DNA of 64,000 nucleotides from JBBSBL01 sp038251325. GTDB taxonomy: Bacteria; Actinomycetota; Thermoleophilia; Solirubrobacterales; Solirubrobacteraceae. Location of the stretch: positions 1-64,000 of the forward strand of contig JBBSBL010000002.1 of NCBI GenBank assembly GCA_038251325.1, given 5' to 3'. A model generated the notes under the pieces. That model was not told the origin of the DNA. It saw nothing but the letters and a program-made list of their open reading frames with translations, and searched no databases. Shown here in pieces: positions 1 to 10,844 of this stretch; the first letter of the stretch is position 1; each line of letters begins with the position of its first letter. The position numbers and the translations under genes were made by a program.

Positions 1-500
1 CCCCCGCGCCGCTCGTGGCCTGGGTGGCGTCGCGCGCCCCCGCCGGCGGGGCCGAGCCCGCGCAGCGCATCGCGGGGGTCGCGGTGGGCGCCGGGGGCGC
101 CGGGGGGGGCGGTGGGGGCGGGGGGGCGCGCACGGCGAGCGCGGTCGTCGTGGCCACCGGCGCGATCGTCGCGCCCGGGAGCCCGGTCCGCAAGATGGTC
201 GAAACCCAGAACCCGGCGGCCTCCGCTGCCTCCGCCGCATCCCGGTCGCGCGCCCCGGCCGGCGACTCTGCGTCGCGCCAGGGTCCGGCCGGCGGCTCCG
301 CCTCGCCCCAGGATCCGGCCGGCGGCTCCGCGTCGCCCCAGGATCCGGCCGGCGGCTCCGCGTCGCCCCGGGACCCGGCCCCCGACTCGGCCTCGCCCCA
401 GGGCGCGGCTGGCGGCTCCGCGTCGCCCCAGGGTCCCGCCGGCGACGCCGCCTACGGCGCGCCCGCGATCTCCGCGGGCGACGGCGCCTACGGGCGCTGA
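1..500 (+). CDS. Sigma-70-like protein, C-terminal tail only (5' end outside window)
   Basis: The reading frame is open from the first bases to a TGA at 498-500. The visible tail begins PAPLVAWVAS, continues with a glycine run and a short hydrophobic stretch (TASAVVVATGAIVAPG), and ends in a Pro/Ala/Ser/Gly repeat region. The order matches the tail of the complete ECF sigma factor at 5014-6348 (PGPVVQWAAQ, then AGAVVAVTGVVAAG, then a Gly/Pro-rich end). I infer that this is the end of a second, related sigma factor with a membrane-anchored tail. It converges on nadA and the two stop regions overlap by about 13 bp. The sigma domains themselves lie outside the window, so the assignment rests only on this tail similarity. 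Confidence 0.5.
   Translation, partial: PAPLVAWVASRAPAGGAEPAQRIAGVAVGAGGAGGGGGGGGARTASAVVVATGAIVAPGSPVRKMVETQNPAASAASAASRSRAPAGDSASRQGPAGGSASPQDPAGGSASPQDPAGGSASPRDPAPDSASPQGAAGGSASPQGPAGDAAYGAPAISAGDGAYGR
257..446 (+). repeat. 30-bp tandem repeat, about six copies, encoding a 10-residue unit
   Basis: A 30-bp unit repeats about six times in frame and encodes variants of PAGGSASPQD. Two adjacent copies are nearly identical and the outer ones are diverged. The repeats make up the low-complexity end of the sigma-like tail protein. The period is an exact multiple of three, as expected for a coding repeat that changes copy number without breaking the frame. Confidence 0.75.
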
Positions 501-1513
501 GTCACCCTCCCGATCGACACCATCCGCTCGATCGGGACGCGTGCCCGGGCGGCCACGTCCTCGGGTACCTTCACCTCGTAGACGTCGTCGCGCAGGCCGT
601 CGTGGAGCTTGGGCAGCGTGATCATCTTCATGTAGCGGCAGCTCGCCGCCTCGTTGGCGGCGATGAACTCCGTGTCGGGCGCGGCCTGGCGCAGCGGGTG
701 GAGCATCCCCGTCTCGGTGGCCACGATCGCGGTGCCGCCGTCGTGCGCGGCGGCGTGCTTGAGCATCCCGCCAGTGGAGAGGATGTGCACCCCCTCGGGA
801 TCGATGTCGCCCGCGGCGACGTACTCCATGACGCTCGTCGCGCAGCCGCACTCCGGGTGGATGAGGAAGTCCGCACCCGGGTGCCGCGCGCGCACCGCGT
901 CGACGTCGGCGGGCCGAATGCCCGCGTGCACGTGGCACTCGCCGGGCCAGACGTGCATCGTGCGCCCCGTGCGGCGTTCGACGAAGGCGCCGAGGAACAT
1001 GTCGGGCCCGAACAGGATCTCGACGTCCTCGCCGTGCTCGGCGACGATGTGCTCGACGACCTGGACGGCGTTGGAGGACGTGCAGCAGTAGTCGGTCTCC
1101 GCCTTCACCGCCGCCGTCGTGTTCACGTACATCACGACGATCGCGCCCGGGTGCTCGGCCTTCCACTCCCGGACCTGCTCGGCGGTGATCGACGCGGCCA
1201 GCGAGCAGCCGGCGCCGAGATCGGGGATCAGCACCCGCTTCTCCGGACAGAGGATCGAGGCCGTCTCGGCCATGAAGTGCACGCCGCAGAACGCGATGAG
1301 GTCCTGTTCGACCTCGGCGGCCCGGTGGGAGAGCCCGAGCGAGTCGCCGACGTAGTCCGCCACGTCCTGGATCTCGGGCAGCTGGTAGTTGTGGGCGAGG
1401 ATCACGGCGCCGCGCTCGCGGGCCAGGTCGCGGACCTCGGCCTGCAGCGCGGGAATGCTCTCCAGGGTCAGGGGCGCCTCGGCGGCCGGGGCGATGGGGA
1501 GCGGGATGCTCAT
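488..1513 (-). CDS. nadA: Quinolinate synthase NadA
   Basis: 341 residues. It condenses iminoaspartate with dihydroxyacetone phosphate to quinolinate in de novo NAD synthesis and carries a [4Fe-4S] cluster. By alignment to known NadA proteins the cluster cysteines are probably C103 (AGCSLA), C193 (GECHVH) and C292 (AASCRYM). Other family motifs are AHNYQLPEIQD near residue 40 and GPDMFLG near 169. The frame is open further upstream, but the ATG at 1513 gives the normal N-terminus. That ATG overlaps the TGA of nadC (ATGA), so the two genes are probably translationally coupled. nadB, which would supply iminoaspartate, is not next to it. Confidence 0.96.
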   Translation of the reverse strand: MSIPLPIAPAAEAPLTLESIPALQAEVRDLARERGAVILAHNYQLPEIQDVADYVGDSLGLSHRAAEVEQDLIAFCGVHFMAETASILCPEKRVLIPDLGAGCSLAASITAEQVREWKAEHPGAIVVMYVNTTAAVKAETDYCCTSSNAVQVVEHIVAEHGEDVEILFGPDMFLGAFVERRTGRTMHVWPGECHVHAGIRPADVDAVRARHPGADFLIHPECGCATSVMEYVAAGDIDPEGVHILSTGGMLKHAAAHDGGTAIVATETGMLHPLRQAAPDTEFIAANEAASCRYMKMITLPKLHDGLRDDVYEVKVPEDVAARARVPIERMVSIGRVTQRP

Positions 1514-2358
1514 GGCAGCGGCTCCAGGATGAGGGACAGGTCGAGGGCCGGAGCCGAGTGCGTGAGGGCGCCGACCGAGATGAAGTCTACGCCGGTCCGG
1601 GCGATCTCCCGGACCGTGTCGAGGCTCACACCGCCGCTCGCCTCGAGCTCGGCGCGACCCCGCGCCCGCTCGACTGCCGCGACGAGCTGGACGGGCGTCA
1701 TGTTGTCGAGCAGGACGCGCGGCGCGCCGGCGGCGAGGGCCGCGTCGAGCTCCTCGAGGGTGCGGACCTCGACCTCGAGCGGGACGCCCGGCGCCGCACC
1801 GCGCGCGCCGGCCACGGCCGCCGCCACGCCGCCGGCCTCGGTGATGTGGTTCTCCTTGATGAGCACGGCGTCGAACAGCCCCATCCGGTGGTTTACGCCC
1901 CCGCCCGCCGCCACCGCGGCCTTCTCGAGGCGACGGAGCCCCGGGGTCGTCTTGCGGGTGTCGAGGATCCGCACGCCGGTTCCCGCGACCGCGTCGACGT
2001 AGCGGCGCGTCAGCGTGGCGATCCCGGAGAGGCGCTGGGCGAGGTTGAGCGCCGTGCGCTCGGCGCTGAGCACGGCGCGCGCGCGGGCGCTCACCGCGAG
2101 CACGGGACCGCCGTCGCGCCACTCGCCCTCCGGCCCCAGGCGCTCGAAGCGCGCCGCCGGGTCGAGCGCGAGGAAGGCCGCCTCGGCCGCCTGCAGCCCG
2201 AAGACGACGCCGGGAGCCTTCCGGGCGATGGTCGCCCGAGCGGGCGCGGCGGCGGGGACGAGCGCCTCGGTCGTGAGGTCGCCCGCGCCCAGGTCCTCCT
2301 CCAGCCCGCGGCGCACGGCGTCCTGCACGGCGTCGGCGGGCAGCTCGGGTACCGGCAC
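1510..2358 (-). CDS. nadC: Nicotinate-nucleotide pyrophosphorylase NadC
   Basis: 282 residues from a GTG start, the usual length. It converts quinolinate and PRPP to nicotinate mononucleotide. Visible family motifs are EEDLGAGDLTTEAL near the N-terminus, LNLAQRLSGIATLTR, the substrate-binding ILDTRKTTPGLR and NHRMGLFDAVLIKENH, and the C-terminal EASGGVSLDTVREIA. The open frame runs upstream to about 2955, but that part is antisense shadow of the decarboxylase. GTG at 2358 puts VPVPELPADAV at the start, 14 bp after the decarboxylase stop. It is followed by nadA with an ATGA overlap. Confidence 0.95.
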   Translation of the reverse strand: MPVPELPADAVQDAVRRGLEEDLGAGDLTTEALVPAAAPARATIARKAPGVVFGLQAAEAAFLALDPAARFERLGPEGEWRDGGPVLAVSARARAVLSAERTALNLAQRLSGIATLTRRYVDAVAGTGVRILDTRKTTPGLRRLEKAAVAAGGGVNHRMGLFDAVLIKENHITEAGGVAAAVAGARGAAPGVPLEVEVRTLEELDAALAAGAPRVLLDNMTPVQLVAAVERARGRAELEASGGVSLDTVREIARTGVDFISVGALTHSAPALDLSLILEPLP

Positions 2359-2372
2359 GCGGGCCGCTCGAT

Positions 2373-3866
2373 TCAGCCCGGGTCGCGCAGGACGTTGATC
2401 GTGCGGAAGTCGGGGTCGCTCGCGCCGTGGAGCCGCGCTCCGGCCTCCGTCAGCTCGCGCAGGTAGGCGATGAGCTCGGCCGTGATCCGCTCGCCCGGAA
2501 GCAGGGCCGGGATCCCCGGCGGGTAGCCGGCGATCGTCTCGGAGGAGACGCGGCCCACGGCGTCGTCGACCGCGACGACCTCGGTCGGGCCGAGAAAGGC
2601 GTCGCGCGGCGGGACGACCGTCTCGTTCTCGAGCGCCGCCACCGGACGGACGATGGCCTCCGCGCTGCCGGTGCGCGCCAGGCGGCGGACCGTCTCGCCG
2701 AAGTCGTGCGCGAAGCGCTCGAGCGCCTCGGGCGGCTGCGCGACGCCGAGCACGAGGACGATCGTGGCCTGGGTGGCGAGCTCGACGTGGATGTCGTAGG
2801 CGGCGCGCAGCGCGGAGGCGACGTCGTAGCCCGTGCGCCCGGTGCCGCGAACGTCGACGACGATCCGCAGCGGGTCCCACGAGGCCACCCCCGGGCGCCC
2901 GACGAGCGTCTCCCCCACCACGGCGCAGCCGAGCAGCGCGTCCACGGCCTCCCACACCCGGGCGGCGCCGGCGAGCGTGCGCTCGAGCAGCGCCTCGCCG
3001 TGGACGGCGATCTGGCGCCGCGCGGCGTCGAGCGAGGCCTGGAGCAGGGACGAAGGGCTCGTCGAGCGCACGAGCCGCACCGCGCGGGCCACCGCCGCGG
3101 GGTCGACCCGGCTCTCGCGCGCGACGTGGAGCATGGCCGACTGCGTGAGGCTGCCGACGATCTTGTGCGTGGAGGTGAGGATGGCGTCCGCGCCCTGGGT
3201 CAGCGCTGAGGCGGGGACCGAGGGGTGGAAGCCGAAGTGCGGGCCCCAGGACTGGTCGACGATCAGCGCGGCGTCCGCGGCGTGCGCGACCTCGGCGCAG
3301 CCCTCGACGTCCGCCGCCATCCCGTAGTAGGTGGGGCTCACGATGAACGCCGCGTGGGCTTCCGGCGCCGCGGCAAGCGCCCCGCGCAGGGCCTCGGGCG
3401 TGACGCCGTGCGCCATGCCGAGCTCGGCGTCGTACTCGGGAGCCACGAAGCTCGGCAGGCCGCCGCTCAGCACGAGCCCGTCGATGATGCTGGCGTGCGA
3501 GTTGCGCTGGACGACGACCGACGTCCCGGGCCGGGCGAGCGCGAGGCAGAGCGCGTGGTTGCCCTGGGTCGCGCCGTTGGTGAGGAACCAGGTGCGCCCG
3601 GCGTCGTAGGCCTCGGCCGCGAGCGCCTCGGCCTGCTCGTAGGGCGTCGGCGAGGGGCCGACGTCGATCCCCTCGATGTCGGCCGGGACGTCGAGCATCA
3701 GCGCGTCCTCGCCGATCGCGTGGCGCAGGCCCGGGTCGGCGCCCTCGCCGCCCTTGTGGCCGGGGACGTGGAAGCGGGTCGAGCCGCGGAAGCCGTAGGC
3801 GACGACCGCGTCGAGGTAGGGGGCGGTGGGCTGGCGGGGGGGGATCCCGCCGGCGGCCTCGGTCAC
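2373..3866 (-). CDS. Orn/Lys/Arg decarboxylase family protein (PLP-dependent)
   Basis: 497 residues from a GTG start overlapping the prfB stop (GTGA). It has the fold-type I PLP decarboxylase layout: RFHVPGHKGG near residue 31, the cofactor-contact segment VDQSWGPHFGFHP near 203-215, and the Schiff-base lysine K235 in STHKIVGSL. The smaller C-terminal domain has the typical PGIPALLPGERIT. The family decarboxylates arginine, lysine or ornithine for polyamine or cadaverine formation. The length fits the shorter Bacillus YaaO-like group. Which amino acid is used cannot be read from the sequence. It lies between prfB and nadC and is probably co-transcribed with both. Confidence 0.9.
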   Translation of the reverse strand: MTEAAGGIPPRQPTAPYLDAVVAYGFRGSTRFHVPGHKGGEGADPGLRHAIGEDALMLDVPADIEGIDVGPSPTPYEQAEALAAEAYDAGRTWFLTNGATQGNHALCLALARPGTSVVVQRNSHASIIDGLVLSGGLPSFVAPEYDAELGMAHGVTPEALRGALAAAPEAHAAFIVSPTYYGMAADVEGCAEVAHAADAALIVDQSWGPHFGFHPSVPASALTQGADAILTSTHKIVGSLTQSAMLHVARESRVDPAAVARAVRLVRSTSPSSLLQASLDAARRQIAVHGEALLERTLAGAARVWEAVDALLGCAVVGETLVGRPGVASWDPLRIVVDVRGTGRTGYDVASALRAAYDIHVELATQATIVLVLGVAQPPEALERFAHDFGETVRRLARTGSAEAIVRPVAALENETVVPPRDAFLGPTEVVAVDDAVGRVSSETIAGYPPGIPALLPGERITAELIAYLRELTEAGARLHGASDPDFRTINVLRDPG

Positions 3867-4970
3867 GCTGCGGCCTGGAGCAGGTAGGCGCGGACGAAGT
3901 CGTCGAGGTCGCCGTCGAGCACCTTCGCGGTGTCGCCGACCTCGTGGTCGGTGCGGTGGTCCTTGACCATCGCGTAGGGGTGCAGGACGTAGCTGCGGAT
4001 CTGCGAGCCGAAGTTCACGTCCTGTGCGTCCCCCTTCTCCCTCGCGACCTCCTCCGCGCGGCGGCGCTCCTCGAGCTCGGCGAGCTTGGAGCGGAGCATC
4101 GCCATCGCCGTCGCCCGGTTGGAGGACTGGGAGCGCTCGTTCTGGCACTGGACCACGACACCGGAGGGCTTGTGGGTGATCCGCACCGCCGAGTCGGTCT
4201 TGTTCACGTGCTGGCCGCCGGCGCCGCTGGCCCGATAGGTGTCGATCTGGAGGTCGTCGGGGTCGACCTCGATCTCCCCCTCGCCCTCGACCACCGGCGC
4301 AACCTCCACCCCGGCGAAGCTCGTCTGGCGGCGGTGGGCGGCGTCGAACGGCGAGAGTCGCACGAGCCGGTGCACGCCCTTCTCGGCCGAGTAGAGCCCG
4401 TAGGCGTTCTCGCCCTTCACGCGGAAGGTGGCGGACTTGATCCCCGCCTCCTCCCCGGCGCTGGCCTCCAGCACCTCGGTGGCGAACCCGCGCTTCTCGG
4501 CCCAGCGCATCTCCATGCGCAGGACCATCTCGGCCCAGTCCTGGGCGTCGGTCCCGCCGGCGCCGGCGTTCACGGTCACGAGCGCGTCGCCCGCGTCGTA
4601 GCGGCCTGAGAAGAGGCGCTCCTCCTCGAGGCCGGCGAGGCGACGCTCGACGTCGGCGAAGTGCTCCTCGACCTCGCCGGCGAGGTCGGGATCGTCGCCG
4701 GAGAGCTCGACGAGCCCGGCCAGGTCATCGACGTCGGCGGACAGCCGGCGCCAGGTCTCGAGCTTCCGCGCCGCGCGCGCGTGCTCGGCGCTCGTCCGGG
4801 CGGCGCGCTCCTGGTCGTCCCAGAAGCCCGGGGCGCCCATCTCGTCCTCCAGCGCGGCGATCCGCGCCTCGAGCCCCGCAGGGTCAAAGATAGTCCGCGA
4901 GCAGCGTGAGCTGGTCGCGGATCGCCGCCAGGCGCTGCGGCGTGGGCTCCGACGTGGAGGCGGTGCTCAT
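3863..4970 (-). CDS. prfB: Peptide chain release factor 2, with programmed +1 frameshift
   Basis: RF2 recognises UGA and UAA and triggers peptide release. A 28-codon leader starts at ATG 4970 (MSTASTSEPTPQ...) and ends ADYL-TGA. The main frame resumes one base later as DPAGLEARIAALED and continues to the stop at 3863. With the shift the protein is 368 residues, the normal RF2 length. The main frame contains the SPF anticodon-like tripeptide (RLSPFDAAH) and the catalytic GAGGQHVNKTDS. An in-frame ATG at 4840 exists but would drop conserved N-terminal sequence. The coding segments are 4970-4887 and 4885-3863, skipping base 4886. It follows secA and the sigma/DUF5666 pair. Confidence 0.95.
4883..4892 (-). 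promoter_or_regulatory. prfB programmed frameshift site (TATCTTTGAC)
   Basis: On the - strand the leader ends TAT CTT TGA C, identical to the core of the classical RF2 autoregulatory site. When RF2 is scarce the ribosome pauses at UGA and slips +1 from CUU to UUU, then reads GAC. The leader peptide and the main frame are otherwise both open and RF2-like. The strong AGGGGG stimulator found just upstream in E. coli is not obvious here (the bases are CTCGCGGAC). Confidence 0.92.
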
Positions 4971-5013
4971 GAGCGGGAGGCTATCGCGGCGGGGATCGGG
5001 CGCCGCTGGCCGC

Positions 5014-6348
5014 TCAGGCCCGCGGGCCGCTGGCGGGAGGATCGGGAGCCGGCGGCTCGGCGGAGCCCGTGCCGTGGTTCTCGCCTCCGCCGGCGCCCGG
5101 CGGCGCGGGGTCTGGTCCGTTCGGATGGTTGGGCTCTGCGGACCCGCCGAGCACGTCGCCGCCAGACGGCGGCTCGCCGCCGCCGGGCTCGGATCCGCTC
5201 GGCAGGGCGCCGTGCTCCCCGTCGCCGGAGTGGCCGTCCCCGGTGTGTCCGGCATCCTGGCCGCCGCCGCTGTCGCCGCCGCCTCGCCCGGGTGTGCCCG
5301 GCCCGCGCGAGCCGGGTGACCGATCGGTGGGGCTGCCTGAGCCCGGGCGGTCGCCGGTCGGGTGATCGACGCCGAGCCCGGGCCGCTGCGCTCCGGGGTG
5401 GGGTGTCCGATGGGGTTGGGTCCCGTACCGTGAACCGCCCGGCCCGGTGCCGGGCGTGGCCGCACGGTTGCGGTCGGCGTTGGCGGGACGTCCGTTCTCT
5501 CCGGCGCGGCCTGCGGCTGCGGCGCCGCGGGAGGAGCCGGTTGCCCCGGTCCCCTGCGCGAGCGTGCGGGACGTCGCCGCGCTGGCGGTGCCCCCGCTCG
5601 CGTGACCGCCGACGCCGCCGGTCCCGGCGACCCCGGCCGCCACCACGCCGGTGACGGCGACGACCGCCCCGGCCTTCGCGAACACGCCGGCGAGCGACGC
5701 GGAGCCGGCGCCGGCGACGAGCTCGAGCGTGCGGTCGGCCGAGCCGGAAGCGACCCGGCCCGGTCCCGCCTGCGCCGCCCACTGGACGACCGGGCCGGGC
5801 GTGACGGCGGTGGCCGCCGCCCGCAGGGTCGAGCGCGCCCGGTGGACGAGCTGGCGGACGGCGCCCTCGGTGAGCCCGAGCGCGCCGGCGATCTCGACCC
5901 GGCTGCGCCCCTCGAACGCCGTCTGGACCAGGGCCGCGCGCTGGGCGTCGGGGAGGGCGGCGACTCCCGCGAGGGTGTCGCGCATCCGCTCGCGTCCCTC
6001 GACCTCGGCCTCCACCCCGGCCGAGCCGACCATCCGGTCGCTCAGCGGCGTCTCGACCGGAGCGGCCATCGCGCGGTAGGCGGTGTTGCGGGCGATCCCG
6101 TGCAGCCATCCGCGGAGATGGTCGACCTCGGCTCCGCCGGTCAGCGCGCCCCAGGCCGAGACGAACGACTGCTGGACCACGTCCTCGGCGCGGTCCTCCC
6201 CGACCAGCCGCCGCGCGAAGCCCAGCAGCGGGCGGCGGTAGCGCTCGATGATCATCGCGAACGCCCGCTCGTGGCCGCCGCGAGCCAGTGCGACGAGACG
6301 CGCGTCGGACTGCCCGCGCAGGACGGTGTCGGAGAGCCACGGGCTCAC
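5014..6348 (-). CDS. ECF-type RNA polymerase sigma factor with membrane-spanning, Gly/Pro-rich tail
   Basis: 444 residues. Residues about 10-90 form sigma region 2 (RYRRPLLGFARRLVGEDRAE, then DVVQQSFVSAWGAL). Residues about 130-185 form region 4 with a helix-turn-helix (RVEIAGALGLTEGAVRQLVH). Instead of ending there, the protein continues with a hydrophobic segment (about 212-240, including AGAVVAVTGVVAAGVAG) and about 200 low-complexity Gly/Pro/Ser residues. A sigma factor with its own membrane segment may be held at the membrane without a separate anti-sigma factor; this is inference. No anti-sigma gene is adjacent. The neighbour upstream in the transcription direction encodes a secreted DUF5666-like protein, a possible target. 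Confidence 0.88.
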   Translation of the reverse strand: MSPWLSDTVLRGQSDARLVALARGGHERAFAMIIERYRRPLLGFARRLVGEDRAEDVVQQSFVSAWGALTGGAEVDHLRGWLHGIARNTAYRAMAAPVETPLSDRMVGSAGVEAEVEGRERMRDTLAGVAALPDAQRAALVQTAFEGRSRVEIAGALGLTEGAVRQLVHRARSTLRAAATAVTPGPVVQWAAQAGPGRVASGSADRTLELVAGAGSASLAGVFAKAGAVVAVTGVVAAGVAGTGGVGGHASGGTASAATSRTLAQGTGATGSSRGAAAAGRAGENGRPANADRNRAATPGTGPGGSRYGTQPHRTPHPGAQRPGLGVDHPTGDRPGSGSPTDRSPGSRGPGTPGRGGGDSGGGQDAGHTGDGHSGDGEHGALPSGSEPGGGEPPSGGDVLGGSAEPNHPNGPDPAPPGAGGGENHGTGSAEPPAPDPPASGPRA

Positions 6349-6468
6349 GAGGGTCCTATCGACCCGAGCGGGCGCCGAGCGGAGCCGAGACGAGACCGCG
6401 CGGACGGCTCGCCCACGGCCGGCGGCCCCGGGGACTCCCCGCGGCCGCTCCCACCGTGCTCGCCGGAA

Positions 6469-7377
6469 TCAGTGCCCGGGCCCACCGTCTCCACCGGCCG
6501 GGGGGTGATCGCCGGTGCCGTGGCCCGGCTCGTCGCCGCCACCTGCCGGAGGCTCGCTGCCGTGGCCGGGCTCGCCGCCGCCCGCCGGAGGCCCACTGCC
6601 GTGGCCGGGCTCGTCGCCGCCGCCCTGGCCGGGATGGTCGCCGCCGCCGTGCTCGCCCGGGTCGTCGCCGTGCTCGCCGTCACCGGCCGCGACATGGAGC
6701 ACGCGAACCAGCGTGAGCGTGCCGTCGTCGGCCTTCGTGACCCGCAGCTCGACGTCCTGCCCGGCCGAGAACTGCCCGAGCTCGAAGGTCGCCGGCACCG
6801 CCACGGTCACCGAGCCGTCGCCCTCCTCGCTGTCGTCGGCCGACAGCGTCAGCGTCCGTGCCGCGGTGTCGACCGCGAGCACGTGCCCGGAGACCTCGAT
6901 GCCGTCGCCGTCATCGCCGTGCTCCTGCACGTCGCCGCGCTCGAGGTCGCCGTGGTCGCCGATGTTGACGTCGACCGTCACGTCCTCCCCCACCGGCGGT
7001 GCCGGATCGGCCCCGCTGCCGTCGCGCACGAGGATCGACGCGCCGGCAGAGGACACGGTGAACGCCCGGCGGCCGCGCCAGGTCACGGTACCGCGCAGGC
7101 GGGCGTGGCGGCGCAGGCCGCGGGCCCGGAGGCGCCGCGCGGCCAGGACGCCACGGCGCAGGCTTCGCCCGCTGACGATCACCACACGGCCGATCCGCGG
7201 CGCGCGGCGGCCGGCCACGACGGCCAGGCGACCGCCGCGCTGCGCGACCACGAAGCTGTGCCGGCTCGAGCTCTTGTGCACGACGGTGCCACGCACCGTG
7301 GACGCTCCGGCCGGCGCGGCGAGCGCGAGCGCGGCAAGGGCCGCCGGCACCAGCGCGTATCCGATCCTGATCTGCAT
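6469..7377 (-). CDS. Secreted DUF5666-like protein with His/Gly/Pro-rich C-terminal repeats
   Basis: 302 residues. ATG at 7377 follows a good ribosome-binding site (AGGAG). An N-terminal signal peptide is clear (MQIRIGYALVPAALAALALA, cleavage near PAGAS). The body has two beta-rich segments of the RGTVV...F.V type (residues about 27-70 and 95-130) and a third with VSGHVLAVDTAARTLTLSAD (about 165-185), the pattern of DUF5666 repeats. The last 70 residues are His/Gly/Asp/Pro repeats such as EPGHGSEPPAGGG, which could bind metal, but this is not shown. The open frame extends upstream into secA but is antisense there. It is 120 bp from the sigma gene and probably co-transcribed with it. Biochemical role unknown. 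Confidence 0.75.
   Translation of the reverse strand: MQIRIGYALVPAALAALALAAPAGASTVRGTVVHKSSSRHSFVVAQRGGRLAVVAGRRAPRIGRVVIVSGRSLRRGVLAARRLRARGLRRHARLRGTVTWRGRRAFTVSSAGASILVRDGSGADPAPPVGEDVTVDVNIGDHGDLERGDVQEHGDDGDGIEVSGHVLAVDTAARTLTLSADDSEEGDGSVTVAVPATFELGQFSAGQDVELRVTKADDGTLTLVRVLHVAAGDGEHGDDPGEHGGGDHPGQGGGDEPGHGSGPPAGGGEPGHGSEPPAGGGDEPGHGTGDHPPAGGDGGPGH
6517..6640. repeat. 39-42-bp tandem repeats in the DUF5666-like gene
   Basis: Three imperfect units begin at about 6517, 6559 and 6598, each starting GCCGTGGCC on the + strand. They encode the EPGHGS(E/G)PPAGGG blocks on the - strand. All period lengths are multiples of three, so the reading frame is kept. Confidence 0.65.
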
Positions 7378-7484
7378 GAGAAGGCTCCTGTTCGGGGACG
7401 GTCGCGACGGAGGATCCGACCCGTCCCGAAAGGTCACGCCGTCTCGATCAGACGTCCAGCCCGCGCGTGGTACGAGGTCCGCCG

Positions 7485-10367
<2,883 letters not shown>

Positions 10368-10433
10368 TTCGCAGAGGCTAGCAGCAGGTCTGGCCCCGTC
10401 CGCCGGGCCCGGAAGACCCGATGGAACGGGCTC

Positions 10434-10784
10434 TCAGGCGGCCGGCGAGGCTTCGCCCGAACCGTCATCCGCCGGCGCGCGACGGCGCGCGAGCCGCTTG
10501 CCGCGATGCCGCCCCACCTGGGCGCCGAGATCGTCCAGGCAAGCGGTGATCGCCGCCCGCAGCTCCGGGGCCGACTCGCTCGCGCGCAGCGTGACGCCCT
10601 TGAGTTGGAGGAGCGCCTCGGCGACCTGCGCATCGGCGATCGACGGGTTGCGGTGCTCGTGGAGCTCCACCTCCAGCACGGCGAGCTCGGACACCTGGCG
10701 GTCGATCTTCCGGGCGCGCCGGCGCACGTGCGCCTCCAGCTCGTCCGTGATCGCGACGTTGCGTCCCTTCACGTCGATCCGCAC
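10434..10784 (-). CDS. hpf: Ribosome hibernation promoting factor, short form
   Basis: 116 residues. It has the HPF/RaiA beta-alpha-beta-beta-beta-alpha fold signature: MRIDVKGRNVAITDELEAHV, then RRRARKIDRQV, and VEVELHEHRNPSIADAQVAE. The family binds the 30S decoding region and silences ribosomes in stationary phase. Many actinobacterial HPFs are long forms with an added dimerisation domain. This one ends in a short charged tail instead, so it is a short-type HPF. It lies between comF and secA on the same strand. Confidence 0.9.
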   Translation of the reverse strand: MRIDVKGRNVAITDELEAHVRRRARKIDRQVSELAVLEVELHEHRNPSIADAQVAEALLQLKGVTLRASESAPELRAAITACLDDLGAQVGRHRGKRLARRRAPADDGSGEASPAA

Positions 10785-10844
10785 CGGCGGCTCCCTTCGG
10801 CTCGTGCGTGGCCGTCCGGTCCCAGGGTACGGCCGTCGCGTCGT

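Noticed and set aside
257..446. CRISPR-like array
   Set aside because: Repeats are directly adjacent, in frame and without spacers.
602..2002. Long + strand frame opposite nadA/nadC
   Set aside because: Low-complexity shadow of genes with clear catalytic motifs on the other strand.
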